Source: Limonium bicolor
Taxonomy: Eukaryota > Streptophyta > Magnoliopsida > Caryophyllales > Plumbaginaceae
Assembly (NCBI GenBank): GCA_023374045.1
Contig: CM041777.1
Location: 102,750,046-102,814,045 of the forward strand
DNA: 64,000 bases
Reading direction: 5' to 3'
The translations under genes and the position numbers were made by a program. Shown here in pieces: positions 10,946-21,095 of the stretch (positions are counted from its first letter, which is position 1; the number at the start of each line of letters is the position of its first letter). The notes beneath the pieces were generated by a model. The model saw nothing but the letters and a program-made list of their open reading frames with translations, ran no database searches and was not told the origin of the DNA.

Positions 10946-11705
10946 CAGGGGTGGACCTACATTGGTGCGTAGTGTGTCTGTTAACACACATTTAAAAAAT
11001 AAATTCTGAAGTTTTACTTATTTATTATAATTATTTGTAATTAATTTACTAGGTTGACACTAAAGAATTGGATATATTGTAATGGGTTTACAAGATTTAC
11101 GCTTTTTAAAACATATATCACTATAATAATTTTTTAAAGAACAAAAGTGTGTGTCTATAGACTAGACATACAATTTTTTTCAATAAATTCTACTTTTGTT
11201 CACATTAGGCTGCAAACAACATCACACCTTTCCGACAACAACATGTCAAGAATAATATATTCAGTTTCATCACTTATTTATTTTAAAGGTCTTTCTCAAA
11301 ATTTAGTGACAACCAAGAAGCATGAGAGGTATTCGTTGGTTTATCAACTTCTAAAAGTCACTTTGGTTCTTCCAATAATAATTGCAAATTGTGGAATGAG
11401 CTTTTCTACAATGAAAATTGTGAAGGCTCGTCTACAAAACCGAATTGGCGATGAATTCATGAATGATACTCTAGTGACCTTATTGAGAAAAATATGTTTT
11501 CTACTATAGCCAATGATGTTATTATTATTAGGTTTCATAACATGAAAAGTCGTAGAAGTCTAATTTGTTGTATAAATTATAGCTTCTTAGTATTGGATGT
11601 TATTGTTTCATTTTGTTTATTAGAACAATGATGAAAATTTAATAACATTATAGTAATAATCTTATATTTTGACACCCATATTATGAAATCATGGGTCCGC
11701 CACTG
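10946..11705. mobile_element. hAT element relic with transposase fragment, CAGGGGYGGACC family
   Basis: 760 bp with left end CAGGGGTGGACCTAC and right end GGGTCCGCCACTG. The flanks GCAGCCAT (10938-10945) and GTAGCCAT (11706-11713) form an 8-bp target duplication with one change, the size made by hAT transposases. It encodes the last part of a hAT transposase. The 207-bp MITE at 35054-35260 has nearly the same ends, so this element shows which transposase family mobilised the MITEs. Confidence 0.85.
11147..11509 (+). pseudogene. hAT transposase C-terminal fragment (dimerisation region)
   Basis: The last ~75 residues (LVYQLLKVTLVLPIIIAN, SFSTMKIVKARLQNRIG, DEFMNDTLVTLLRK) match the C-terminal dimerisation region of plant hAT transposases of the zf-MYM/TTF-type group. 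The expected pattern is L.Y.L..L.L.LP.AT.S.ER.FS.MK.VK..LRNR. The residues usually reading SVERAFS are altered here to GMSFS, and the catalytic part is missing, so it cannot be active. The first ~45 residues of the frame show no similarity I recognise. Confidence 0.8.
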
Positions 11706-11814
11706 GTAGCCATAGACCCTTGTAGCCACCTGATGGCTCTCTTCAGGGGCTAGCCGCCGGGCGGCCCAAATTTTGGTTTTTGTTAAATTTATCTAACATT
11801 GTTTTTTTGCCAGG

Positions 11815-12450
11815 CTACATCAGTGGTGACAATATAAAATATAGAACGAGTAAAAAAAGATTACCCTACACATCCACACCTCATAATCACTATAAGAATA
11901 TTAAAATGTCAATGGTTTATTTTAGGGATGGGAACCACAAACCCTAAAATTCTACCAAGTCAGTGGCGACATTAATGTATAAAACCAGTTAAAAAATATA
12001 CCAACATCATGCACCCTAAAAACGACCATAGGAAAGTTAAAAATGACAAAAGCTTATTTTAGGGTTTGTGGTGGAGGGCTTAAGGTCTGAAATCCTAAAC
12101 CACAAACCCTAAAAATCTATTGAGTCAGTGACGACATAATACAATATATAACGAGTTAAAAAAAGATTACCCTACACCGCACATCCTAAAAACCACCATA
12201 GAAAAGTTAAAAATGTCGAAGGGTTATTTTAGAGTTTGTAGTGAAGGGATTAAGGTCTAACAACCCTAAACCGTAAACATAAATTCTAAAAATATGTCGA
12301 GTCAGTGATAACATTACAAAGTATAAAACGATTTAAACAAATACCCTACACCACACACCATAAACACCACCATAGAAAAGTTGAACATCCAAGACACACC
12401 CTAAAAAACCACCATAGAACTGTTAAAACGTCGAATAATACATTTCAGGG
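11815..12450. repeat. degenerate telobox-rich tandem array, units ~140-177 bp
   Basis: About four units, marked by ACCCTACAC or CACCCTAAAAAC blocks near 11861, 12001, 12168 and 12344. Each unit contains AAACCCTAAA-type teloboxes arranged as a small palindrome (CCTAAACCACAAACCCTAAA and a complementary partner). GAGTCAGTGACGACAT and AAAGTTAAAAATG blocks follow. The same family occurs in opposite orientation at 44838-45400. Confidence 0.75.
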
Positions 12451-12831
12451 TAGCAGACAACAAGCTAAAGCAGCTTTGGTCGCTGGGGTTATAAGGGCCA
12501 CAACCGTTGGGCGGCTATATGGCCTTCAGCCGCTGGTTAGCTATGATAGTGGTAGCCACTGGGCGGTTATCCCTATCCAAGCCTGCTTTCGGCTCTCTCC
12601 CTCTACATGAAAAAATACCGCATAAAATAATTTGGTGACTAAAATACAGTTTCAGTTGCCTAAATCTAGAAATACTTTGCTACCTGCGATAATCCATTTA
12701 CTCAACTGAGTTGTTTTTAAACTTTATTTGTATTTGATGAATACTCTTTAATCTTGATTGGTCGATGAATTAACACATGACCTTTCTCTTTCTGTTTCAC
12801 ACGCAATCACTTGTGTTCCCTTTCAATAATA
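12451..12831. other. no gene seen
   Basis: Contains GGCTATATGGCC and GCCGCTGG words related to the 10.85-10.94 and 11.71-11.77 kb flanks of the hAT relic (GTAGCCA, GGCTAGCCGCCGGGCGG). This suggests remnants of one larger degraded repeat. The open frame over 12305-12610 is not convincing. Confidence 0.4.
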
Positions 12832-13102
12832 CTCTCCTCCCTCATATTCTAAATATAAGTCGTTTTAGCTTAGCATTATATTCACAATTATAATCGTTTT
12901 AGACTTTTTTGTATCTATTTTTCTACTTTTACCCATTATACTTTTTTTATTATTTGTCATTACGCTCTACTTTTTATCTTACCAATAAAGTACTTACTTT
13001 TTTATTCTTCCAATACAAAATAAAGGTATACTAGTCTTTTAAACTCTTTCTTACATATTGTGAAAAAGTCTAAAACGACTTATAATTACAAATAGGAGGG
13101 AG
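12832..13102. mobile_element. Stowaway MITE, TA target duplication
   Basis: 271 bp, left end CTCTCCTCCCTCATATTC and right end ACAAATAGGAGGGAG, with the inner inverted words AAGTCGTTTTAG and CTAAAACGACTT, flanked by TA. This is a different Stowaway family from 8125-8361. Confidence 0.85.
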
Positions 13103-13454
13103 TATCACATAAAATAGTTAAAACAAAATACAATAAGGATGTCTCATTGGTGTGTGGATTCTACCATGTGGTAAAAAGAAAAAGGAAATGATGAATAGAA
13201 GGAAGATGTAAGTCAGGTTCTTAACTAAGAAATTTTCCTATCATGAACCTAGGTAAACTAAAGAGACCAGTAGAGAATGTAATTTAAAAAACATGTTAGT
13301 TAGTGAATCCAATGTTGTGCCCTAATAAACGAATTTTAGCTTCTTGCTTTTTCTAGTATCTTTAGGATGTAGAATAACAAATCTTTTGCTTGCTTCATAA
13401 GCCAACCGCCTGATTTTGTACCTCTTTTTACTACTATAATTTTCTCCTCCAATT
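13103..13454. other. spacer left of the MULE, no gene seen
   Basis: No open frames or repeats recognised. The left TIR of the Mutator-like element starts at its right edge. Confidence 0.4.
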
Positions 13455-13519
13455 GGGTTGCTATTCGCAGTACAAAATTTTTTTTAATTCATACTGGTGT
13501 TGTACACATGTAATGATGT
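13455..13519 (+). repeat. left TIR of the MULE
   Basis: Starts GGGTTGCTATTCGCAGTACA and continues through TTTTAATTCATACTGGTG to AATGATGT. It contains the 10-bp word GCAGTACAAA (13467-13476), which recurs in the right TIR, in the right sub-terminal hairpin and ten times in the internal array. Confidence 0.85.
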
Positions 13520-13565
13520 CCTATTGTAACTTTTTTTTTTTTTAATAATTTCTTGAGCGTAGACA

Positions 13566-13925
13566 GTGAAAAACACTCTGATTGTTACAAAATATTATAA
13601 ACCCGTATTAATTGCGTCAATATGATTTTAATTGTGAATCCACGTAATTTGGACGACATTTTATGTTATGTTTGACTAAATTACAAACATTGGTACATAT
13701 TCAGAATGCCGTACTGAATTCATAGTTAAAAACGCCAATTTCGGGTGAAAAATGCTCTAATTGTAATAAAAACGTTAAACCCTATTAATCGTATTTAAAC
13801 GTTATTTGTGACTCCACATAAGTTAATGACATTTTATGTTGTGTTTGACTAAATTACAAACATTGTTACACTTTCAGAACGTTGTATTGAATCGCAGTTG
13901 AAAACGTCAATTTCGGTAAAAAACG
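13566..13925 (+). repeat. two ~179-bp direct repeats in the PMD gene promoter
   Basis: Copies start at 13566 and 13745, both opening with GTGAAAAA and sharing GACATTTTATGTT, TTTGACTAAATTACAAACAT and AACGTCAATTTCGG-type words. A third copy begins near 13916 and stops at the TATA box. Duplicated sub-terminal sequence is common in MULE ends, where it can hold transposase sites or promoter elements. Confidence 0.75.
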
Positions 13926-13932
13926 CTCGTAC

Positions 13933-13940
13933 TATATATA
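13933..13940 (+). promoter_or_regulatory. TATA box of the PMD gene
   Basis: TATATATA followed by GCC, then a CT-rich leader (13968-14000) typical of plant 5' UTRs. Transcription should start about 30 bases downstream. Confidence 0.6.
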
Positions 13941-14088
13941 GCCTAACCTTCCTTGGTTGTTCATTTCTCACTTCCTCACTCTCTCTCTCTCTATCTCTCT
14001 TAAGGAAGAAGCTCTCTTCTGATTGCCGGAGCCGCCGCCGAGCCGCCACCCGCCGCCGCCAGCCAACCACCGCCGGAAAAATTTTCCG

Positions 14089-14768
14089 GTGAGTTTTTCG
14101 AATTTTTTTTTTGCAACTTATAGATTTGGGTGTCCTGAGTATGAATTTGGTGTTAGTTTTTTGAAATTCAACATCATTTGAGCTAGATCTAGCATGAAAT
14201 TTTTTTGAAAATTTTCAAAAAAAAAAAAACCAGGGCGAGCACCACCGCTGCTCTAACCGGAGACGGGCGAGTACCGCCGCCGCTCGCCCCAGACGAAACC
14301 GAGGACCGGGGCTACTCGGGTCACCAGCCGGCGAGGAGCGGCACTGCTCGCGTCTGCTTGTGCGCGCGCCCGAAGATGGAGCCGAGGACGGCTGCTGCTC
14401 GCCTCGGGTGGATGCGAGGACCGGCGCTGCTCGCTCCTGACTCTGCCGAGGACCACCACTGCTCACCCTGGCGACGGCGAGGAGCGGCGCTGCTCTACCC
14501 AGCTTCAGTCGAGTAGCAGCGCTGCTCGACCCATATTATTATTATTTTTTTTTAATTTTGAATGATTTTTTTTAATGTTTTAATTTGTTTATTTTTGAAT
14601 TATAATATTGTGAATGATTTTTAAATGTTTTAATTTGTTTTTTTTTAATTTTAACTATTGTGATGATTTATCTGTTTGAATTTTTTTTTGTTGTTGTGCT
14701 GCTATGATTATACATGTTTGAATTTTTTTTTTGAATGAGGAATATAACTGTGTGATATTCGTATGCAG
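14089..14768 (+). other. leader intron of the PMD gene
   Basis: GTGAGTTTTT at 14089 follows a CT-rich and GCCGCC-rich untranslated exon. The acceptor ATGCAG ends at 14768, just before the ATG at 14771. The first part of the intron (14230-14530) is a GC-rich degenerate repeat of GCTGCTCG and GAGGACCGG words whose open frames on both strands are probably not coding. The rest is T-rich. Confidence 0.6.
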
Positions 14769-17404
14769 TGATGGATCGTCTGAAAAAAGCAGTGAGACAT
14801 GTCACGAAGAGGAAGAATAAAGACCGAGGTGTGCAGCAGGCTATGACGGCCTCGTACCGTCGTCGTGCACATGCTCCTGGTGAAGGGCCGAGTAATCCTG
14901 CCCCCCGCATGGAAGCAGCACGCCATTCATCTTTCCATCCGGGTCAATCTTCCAACGACCCGGCGTTTCAAGTACCAGCACCACCAATGGTAGCGGAGGA
15001 TGACTCGGCAGTGTTCAATATACCGAGGAGACGCATGCTAGTGTTGTCATCATCCAGTAGTGCTTTTTCTGACAGATCACTGCACAACTCTAGCTACAAT
15101 ATCTCGGGGGAATCAAGCCACCAGACTGCTCCGTCAGGTGGTGGTAGTTCATCACGTCCACCACGCCCATCCCCTGCTGTTGAGGACCATGTGATGACTG
15201 AGCGTTCGCCACATGCTGATGACGATGGTCGTGGTGCTGATGATGAGGACTCACCCGACGTGGATGAGGAGCAGGATAAGGAAGATGATGAAGTCATGGA
15301 TAAGGAGGATGACACTGACGAGGAAGCAGCGCTAGCGATGGTTCCAGTCATTCCTACCTCTTGGAAGTTGACAGAGGTGCCAGTTCCTGGCGGTCCACTA
15401 CTCACTAGTGTTATCACTAGCTTTGGGGGTCATGTAGCGCTTGACTTATGGACCTCGACTAAGGTATGTTCTCTATCTTCTCCTGTATTTGATCATTTAA
15501 TATCATACTACGTTTTGTAAGTGTTAAATATTGGTCATTATGTAGGATCGTGGGGTTTTGAGTTTCAAATCCCGTAGGGTGATGCTTACCTGCTGGTCAA
15601 AAGATCAAATTTCCAAACCAAGAAAAAGGAAGATGCTTGAGTATTCTGGTATAGAGCACCTACAGGATATTATGATGCCATACAGCAATATGTCCCTCAT
15701 CAGTGCTTTTGTGGAGAGGTGGTAGCCTGATACAAACTCATTCCATATGCCGTTTGGTGAGATGACGATTACCCTGCATGATGTGTGGATGATACTGCAA
15801 ATCCCCATCGTCGGTCATCCATTGATAGGGGATTCATCCACCACTGAGTTGAAGGAGGTAATGGCTGATTGTCTCAATTTTGGGGCAGATGTTGAGAGTA
15901 TGACAGAGGCACTGTGGAATACCGGTGATGTATCAATTTCGAGCTTGTTGCAGCAATGTAGGGATAAAAATGAAGAGGCAATGAATCAGGCATATGGTTG
16001 GTTGTATCATCTGATTGGTACCACCATATTAGTTGGAAAATCAAATGGTCGTCTGAGTCCACAGCTGTTCAGTTTAGTAGCTCCTGTGAAGAAAGGTACC
16101 AAGCTTCGTAAATATGCATGGGGAGCTGGTACTCTTGCATGGTTATATCTCCAGCTAGGGATAGCATCTCGTGCCGGCTCCAGTGGGATAGGTGGTTCTA
16201 TGACGTTACTTGAGGTATGTGTCCTAATGTGCATCTAGTATATGATAACTCACTGAGTATTAATAATTGGTACTACTTAATCATTCTAGTGTTTTATATG
16301 CATAGTGCTGGATTTATGCGTACTTCCCTACATTAAGACCAGCTGTAACACCCCCGAATAAAGCATCCCTAGTTTAATTGAACGCCCGACGATAATTTAA
16401 ACAAGCTTGCAGCGGAATGACCTCCATCCGGGTGTCACAGACGCCAACCACCCACGTGGTTGACAGACCACAATACCAACTCCAAGTTACGGTCTGTATG
16501 ACTGGAAGTCCAAACACAACATAAAAGATACAAACCGAGTACCGAGAGTCTACAACATAAATTCTTAATCCAACAACATAAACCGAAAGTACAACCCATA
16601 CATTAAAAGCATACTACTAAAAGTCTTGCCATGTGGACTACCCCCACGGTAGTCACTTGCCTACTCTCCGCCATCGTCCAGCACAAGCCTGGAAAAATTG
16701 GGTGTAAAGGACTCAGCAAACTACGCTGAGTATGAACGTGTGAAGCCCGTATGTTACCGGGCCACACGACTAATTGGTCGAATATTATTAAGTCAATTTT
16801 ACATGCTATGATAAAGCAGTAAAGCACACATCAGTACATCACGATATCATACACACTCATCGGTAGCATAGCAATATCAGCAAGCAACCAAGCACATCTT
16901 GCAAGTAGCACAGCAATATCAATAAGCAACCAAGCACAACTTGCCAGTAGCATAACAATGTCAAACACGCAGTCCAGCACAATAAGCTGCTAGTGTAGCA
17001 ACAACAGTCAAGTAATTATAGGACGTGTGCGTAGGTACATTATACCGTCGATCCTCGCTATGGGATCATTCAAGAGATTGCGTATTGTTTTCTTGTTCTC
17101 ATTACATATGTTTTCATATCTTCTCTTGCACCGAGTCAGGGGATATAGATTAGATCCCGAGACCTTGTTATGTAGGTGCTATTCATTCCTTGTTTTCTTA
17201 AAGGATCACATTTGTGACTTTCTCTTGTTTGCTTGGTCTCATTACACAAGTTTTCCTTTATTCTCTGGCACCGAGTCAGGGGATATAGATTAGATCCCGA
17301 GACTTCATTATGTAGGTGCTAATCGTTCCTTGTTTCTTTAAGGATTATTTGTGAATTCTTTTATCACCGCACGTTGGAGGACGTCTCCTCCATAGCTAGT
17401 CCCC

Positions 17405-17704
17405 CATTCCCGACACCCAGGGTCAAGGAAGCGGAAGTCACCTCTAGACTCCAGGATAAGCTTCACCAACTTGTCACTCCTTCATTCCCGACACCCAGGG
17501 TCAAGGAAGCGGAAGTCACCTCTGGACTCCGGGATGTGCTTCACTAACTTGTCACTCCCCCATTCCCGACACCCAGGGTCAAGGAAGCGGAAGTCACCTC
17601 TGGACTCCGGGATGTGCTTCACCAACTTGTCACTCCCCCATTCCCGACACCCAGGGTCAAGGAAGCGGAAGTCACCTCTGGACTCCGGGATGTGCTTCAC
17701 CAAA
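17405..17704. repeat. 78-bp tandem repeat, four copies, inside the solo LTR
   Basis: Copies start at 17405, 17483, 17561 and 17639. Each begins CATTCCCGACACCCAGGGTC and passes through AAGCGGAAGTCACCTCT. The last three are almost identical. Because 78 is a multiple of three, both strands show long repetitive open frames (17471-17737 and 17482-17805), which are not genes. Confidence 0.9.
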
Positions 17705-19499
17705 ATATATTCCATCATAGACGGTCGAAGGATCTGATGCAGATACCAACTCCCGATCATCCATACCGCGCGGCCCGAGCTGTTGTCTTCCCGGGTTATT
17801 CTCATGTTTCACAGTTGATACTTTTCGTTTCATTATCATTATAATCTCGACACCATAGTGGGTGTCATTAGCGGTCCTCTAAAGTTAGAGAGGATTCGTC
17901 TCTTTGTATAGTTCTTTTGTTTTGTCTACGTGGTTCGTCATGTCTCACCCAAGGAGACTTGCTCTTCATTAACATTAATAAATAGACACCATAGTGGGTG
18001 TCATGGTAGTCCTCAATGGTTTAGAGAGGAGTTCCCCTTATAGAGTTTTCCTTTGTTTTCATAGTTCGTAGTAGTTCTCGTATAGTTTTCCTTTATGTAG
18101 TTTCTGTTACATAGTTCATTGAGTCTCATCTCAAAGTTCCATAAGCGAAAGGGACTAAACTACTGTGTGCACGCAATGATATATTCAACAATGATATAGA
18201 AATCATACAACATGATAAACAAGCAATCCAATTTCATGCTTTGATCTTATGTCATTTTCACACAAAGCACACAGCACACAAAGCAAACAAGCCGTGTAAC
18301 ACGGCAACATACGAACCACACATGTCCATACCTGATTTAGAAGCAAGAGTCATCTCACACACGGGGTCCCGGTCGGAGTTCCCTACGGCCCTTGGATAAT
18401 TTTTTTCTTTGCCAGATACAATGTAATCAGGTTGTTGCTGTAGAATGTCTACACTTGCTTGGAGAATGTACACGAACGTTTCGAACAGATTATTGCTCTC
18501 ACACCCGTACAATTTCTGGAGCACTTGATAGAACATTGAAGCAGAAAGCGAAGGAGTAGTTAGAGTTAGATCACATATCGTGGAGTGGATTTTTTTTTCC
18601 AGGATGTTTCTGAGTTTTCTTAGTATGCCTCAGCACACATTATGAAGCCTTTTTCCCGCAGCTTTCATGCATGAAAGAAGGGACATAAAGGAGCCAAGAA
18701 AAACATGGTTTTCGGACAGAAGAAGAGAATGAAGTTGGTCGCTGATTTCCTTATCAGTTCACGCCTGTTTGCTCCCGTTTTTCAGAGGCTGTAGTACCCA
18801 TTACTGGACATGCTCAGGAGGAAGTGAAGGCACGCAGAGCGTGTATGCTCTTGTTCACCAGCTCGTCTGCAACATTAATGAGGATGGAAAATCCATTCAT
18901 TCTTGATTGTATCTCTTCTGATATATATTCATGCGGGTAGTGTCGTGCGTGGGCATGTGACTGGATTCCCTAGTTTTTTTGTGAAAGAAGGAAAAAGGCA
19001 CAGAGCCTATGCGCTCTTTATCGTCAGTCATGTGAAGAGGTAGCAGCAGGTTGGAGATAATGCTGTTGCACGGGAACGACACAGAAGGAGATAAAGAAGG
19101 ACTTGTTGTTCAGTGGGCATGTTCATGGGGAATTTTTTTTTTGTGTCGAGAATAGAAAGGAGAGAAAGCCACTTGGTGTTTGGGTTTGGTTCTGTTCGAG
19201 AATGTGGCAGTGCGTTCTGTGACTGTTCCCAGAATGGCGAGGAATTGATTTGAACACCACTCTCTGATGCTAGTCACCGGCATGGGGTTAAGGAGAACAT
19301 ATTGTTGTCGGGCAATGTATTTTTTCCTTCCCAGCGTGCGCCGGTAATTGAGACAAGAAGGGACTGTTGCCATTGTTTTATTTTGAGTTATGTAAGGGGG
19401 ATTGTTGCCCACTGTAATAAAACGAGTGTCTGGGCCTCTTTTTTTTTATAGTCACTTGGTAGCTTCATATGTTTAGAGGTACATATTATTATCGAATAC

Positions 19500-19603
19500 A
19501 AGCATAGCTCAACCGGTTAAACACTCTAGGGAAGTACGGGAGGTGCGGGGTTCGAACCTCGGTGGGAGCGTTTCTGCTCCTTTTTCTTTCTCTTTTTTTT
19601 TTG
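19500..19603 (+). mobile_element. tRNA-derived SINE
   Basis: It has an internal RNA polymerase III promoter: box A TAGCTCAACCGG (19505-19516) and box B GGTTCGAACCT (19549-19559), 32 bases apart. A short body and a T-rich 3' end follow. It is not a real tRNA gene, since there is no acceptor stem partner or anticodon arm of proper form. It is nested inside the solo LTR. Confidence 0.75.
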
Positions 19604-20787
19604 TATAAGTTAAACTTGCTTATTTATATATGTAAGACTATATAATATACCGCGTTATATTTATTTATTTATTTGTCACAAGTTATGGGACGTTATCATT
19701 TATATTACAACGTTACGATGTTATGTAACATTACTATTTATTATTTACAACGTTATAATATTATAACGTTAGGTACATGTATTCTCGTATTCGGACATAT
19801 ATAAGTACGACTATATTAACATATAACGTTGCTAAATTTAATTGTTCATAAATTATTTTATGTCCGAATTATAAACGCGTTATGATTTTATGCGTTTAAT
19901 GTTCAGGGGTATTTCACCAGCGATTAGCCCGGACTGGCGCGCTAATGATGATAGACCTTGGGCTCTAAGATGGGTGAGATCTACCTCTCAAGTGCAGGAT
20001 CATCGTTCACTGCAAGGATATCGTGAGCATCTAGATGCTTTGACTGCTCTAAATGTAAGTGTTTGTAGTTGCTAACACATTGAACCATTATTATTTTGGT
20101 CTTCCGTTGTTGGTTACATTTTACTATTAATGTTCATTGTAGATTGATTGGTTGCCCTACGGTCGAGATAATGTTAATGTTCATGGAGGGCGTACATGGT
20201 ATAGAGGTAACATACAGGTTTTGGGGTTGAATGAGCCATACATGTCTGGTCGCTGTCTACGCCAGTTTGGTTACATTCAGGATATCCCTGAACCTCCTAT
20301 TAGACCCAACCCAAGGTCTGAAAAAAGAGGAAAAACCCAACCCTACACCTGTGTATACCCCCCCCCATGTATAGTTTGTGGGAAAACACTCCTAAATTGC
20401 TGGTTCCAGGGTATACGCGCACAAATGCACGGTTGCATGCTTGTGACCCACTCTACCTAGATTGGTACACCAAGCACACACACCCGAAGATCCTAAACCC
20501 TGAGACTTATCAGACCACCTTGGTTCATCGTCCAGATTCCTGTCTAGTAAGTCATATTTTCATAGTACTTCATTACATATCACTTTTATTTTTTATGTGT
20601 ACTTACCTGACCAAGTGTGTTACAGCTACTGTCTGAGGCAAGTGAGCTTGCACGCCCGTACTACCAAGAGAACAATGCATGGGACTGGTCATACTATCAT
20701 CAGGGGATGCCAGAAGAAGAACAAAGGGCTGCAACTGATGGTCTTGTGGATGTGTTCAGCTCTTTATACATATGGGATAGTTACTAG

Positions 20788-21095
20788 CGCCAGCATGGTG
20801 CACCCTAGTGCTTGTCATCTTGGATTTGGATGTAATAAACTTTAGTATCATCTTGGAACTATTTGTTGTCTTTCATTTTTACTTGGTGTGTTAGATGCTA
20901 GTACAATTTGTTTGGATGTAGTTTTTTTTCTGGTGGACTTGGTGATGGTGGAATTATTGCTGACAATGCTGGTGACCTTGTTGATGATCTGTTGGTTGAT
21001 TTTGTGGAGGTTCTTAGAACCGGTGGAGATAAGAAAAACAGGGGAGACTATGCCAAAAGTTTTCTAGAAATGCATCGTTTCTGCAATGCCAATCT
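20788..21095 (+). other. PMD gene 3' region and unrecognised fragment
   Basis: AATAAA-like words occur at 20833-20840 after the PMD stop. From 20930 an open stretch (translating DGGIIADNAGDLVDDLLVDF and on to KNRGDYAKSFLEMHRF) looks gene-like, but I cannot identify it. It may belong to the same captured sequence as the AGO-like repeats that follow. Confidence 0.35.

Larger units (their letters stand above)
16344..19916 (-). mobile_element. 3.57-kb solo LTR inserted in the PMD exon, 5-bp TSD
   Basis: On the plus strand it begins TGTAACACCCCCG and ends GGGGTATTTCA, so the LTR reads TGAAATACCCC to GGGGGTGTTACA on the minus strand. It is flanked by CCAGC at 16339-16343 and 19917-19921. Removing the element and one CCAGC restores the PMD exon in frame. 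No gag-pol is present, so it is a solo LTR, probably of a Gypsy element. Inside lie ~55-bp repeats (16862-16968), a ~135-bp duplication with GAGTCAGGGGATATAGATTA (17095-17340), a 78-bp array (17405-17704), a duplicated GACACCATAGTGGGTGTCAT (17849 and 17985) and a SINE. Confidence 0.85.
14771..20787 (+). pseudogene. plant mobile domain (PMD, MAIN-like) protein gene, disrupted
   Basis: Five coding exons with GT-AG introns: 14771-15462; 15546-16214; 16306-16343 continuing at 19922-20054 across an inserted LTR; 20143-20546; and 20626-20787. The product is ~700 residues. It has a low-complexity Ser/Pro and Asp/Glu-rich N terminus, then the plant mobile domain. PMD landmarks are the HMPFGEMTITLHDVWMIL and IPIVGHPL block, the AWLYLQLG region, CWIYAYFPTLRPAISPDW, DRPWALRWV and IDWLPYGRD. 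The end is LYIWDSY. PMD proteins (MAIN, MAIL1) act in silencing and genome stability, and PMD genes are known cargo of Gypsy elements and MULEs. Three lesions are visible: TAG at 15723-15725, the solo LTR in exon 3, and a frameshift at the nine-C run near 20359-20367. It cannot make a full protein as it stands. Confidence 0.85.

Noticed and set aside
14205..14516. coding frames in the PMD leader region, both strands
   Set aside because: They sit in a predicted leader intron, are degenerate GC repeats, and are open on several frames.
15094..15417. Ser-rich minus-strand frame
   Set aside because: Shadow of the acidic low-complexity part of the PMD exon on the other strand.
17471..17805. repetitive protein-coding frames on both strands
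   Set aside because: They arise because the tandem unit is 78 bp, a multiple of three; there is no start context or promoter, and they lie inside a solo LTR.
19505..19559. functional tRNA gene
   Set aside because: Boxes A and B are present, but the sequence does not fold into a cloverleaf with a paired acceptor stem, and a T-rich SINE tail follows.
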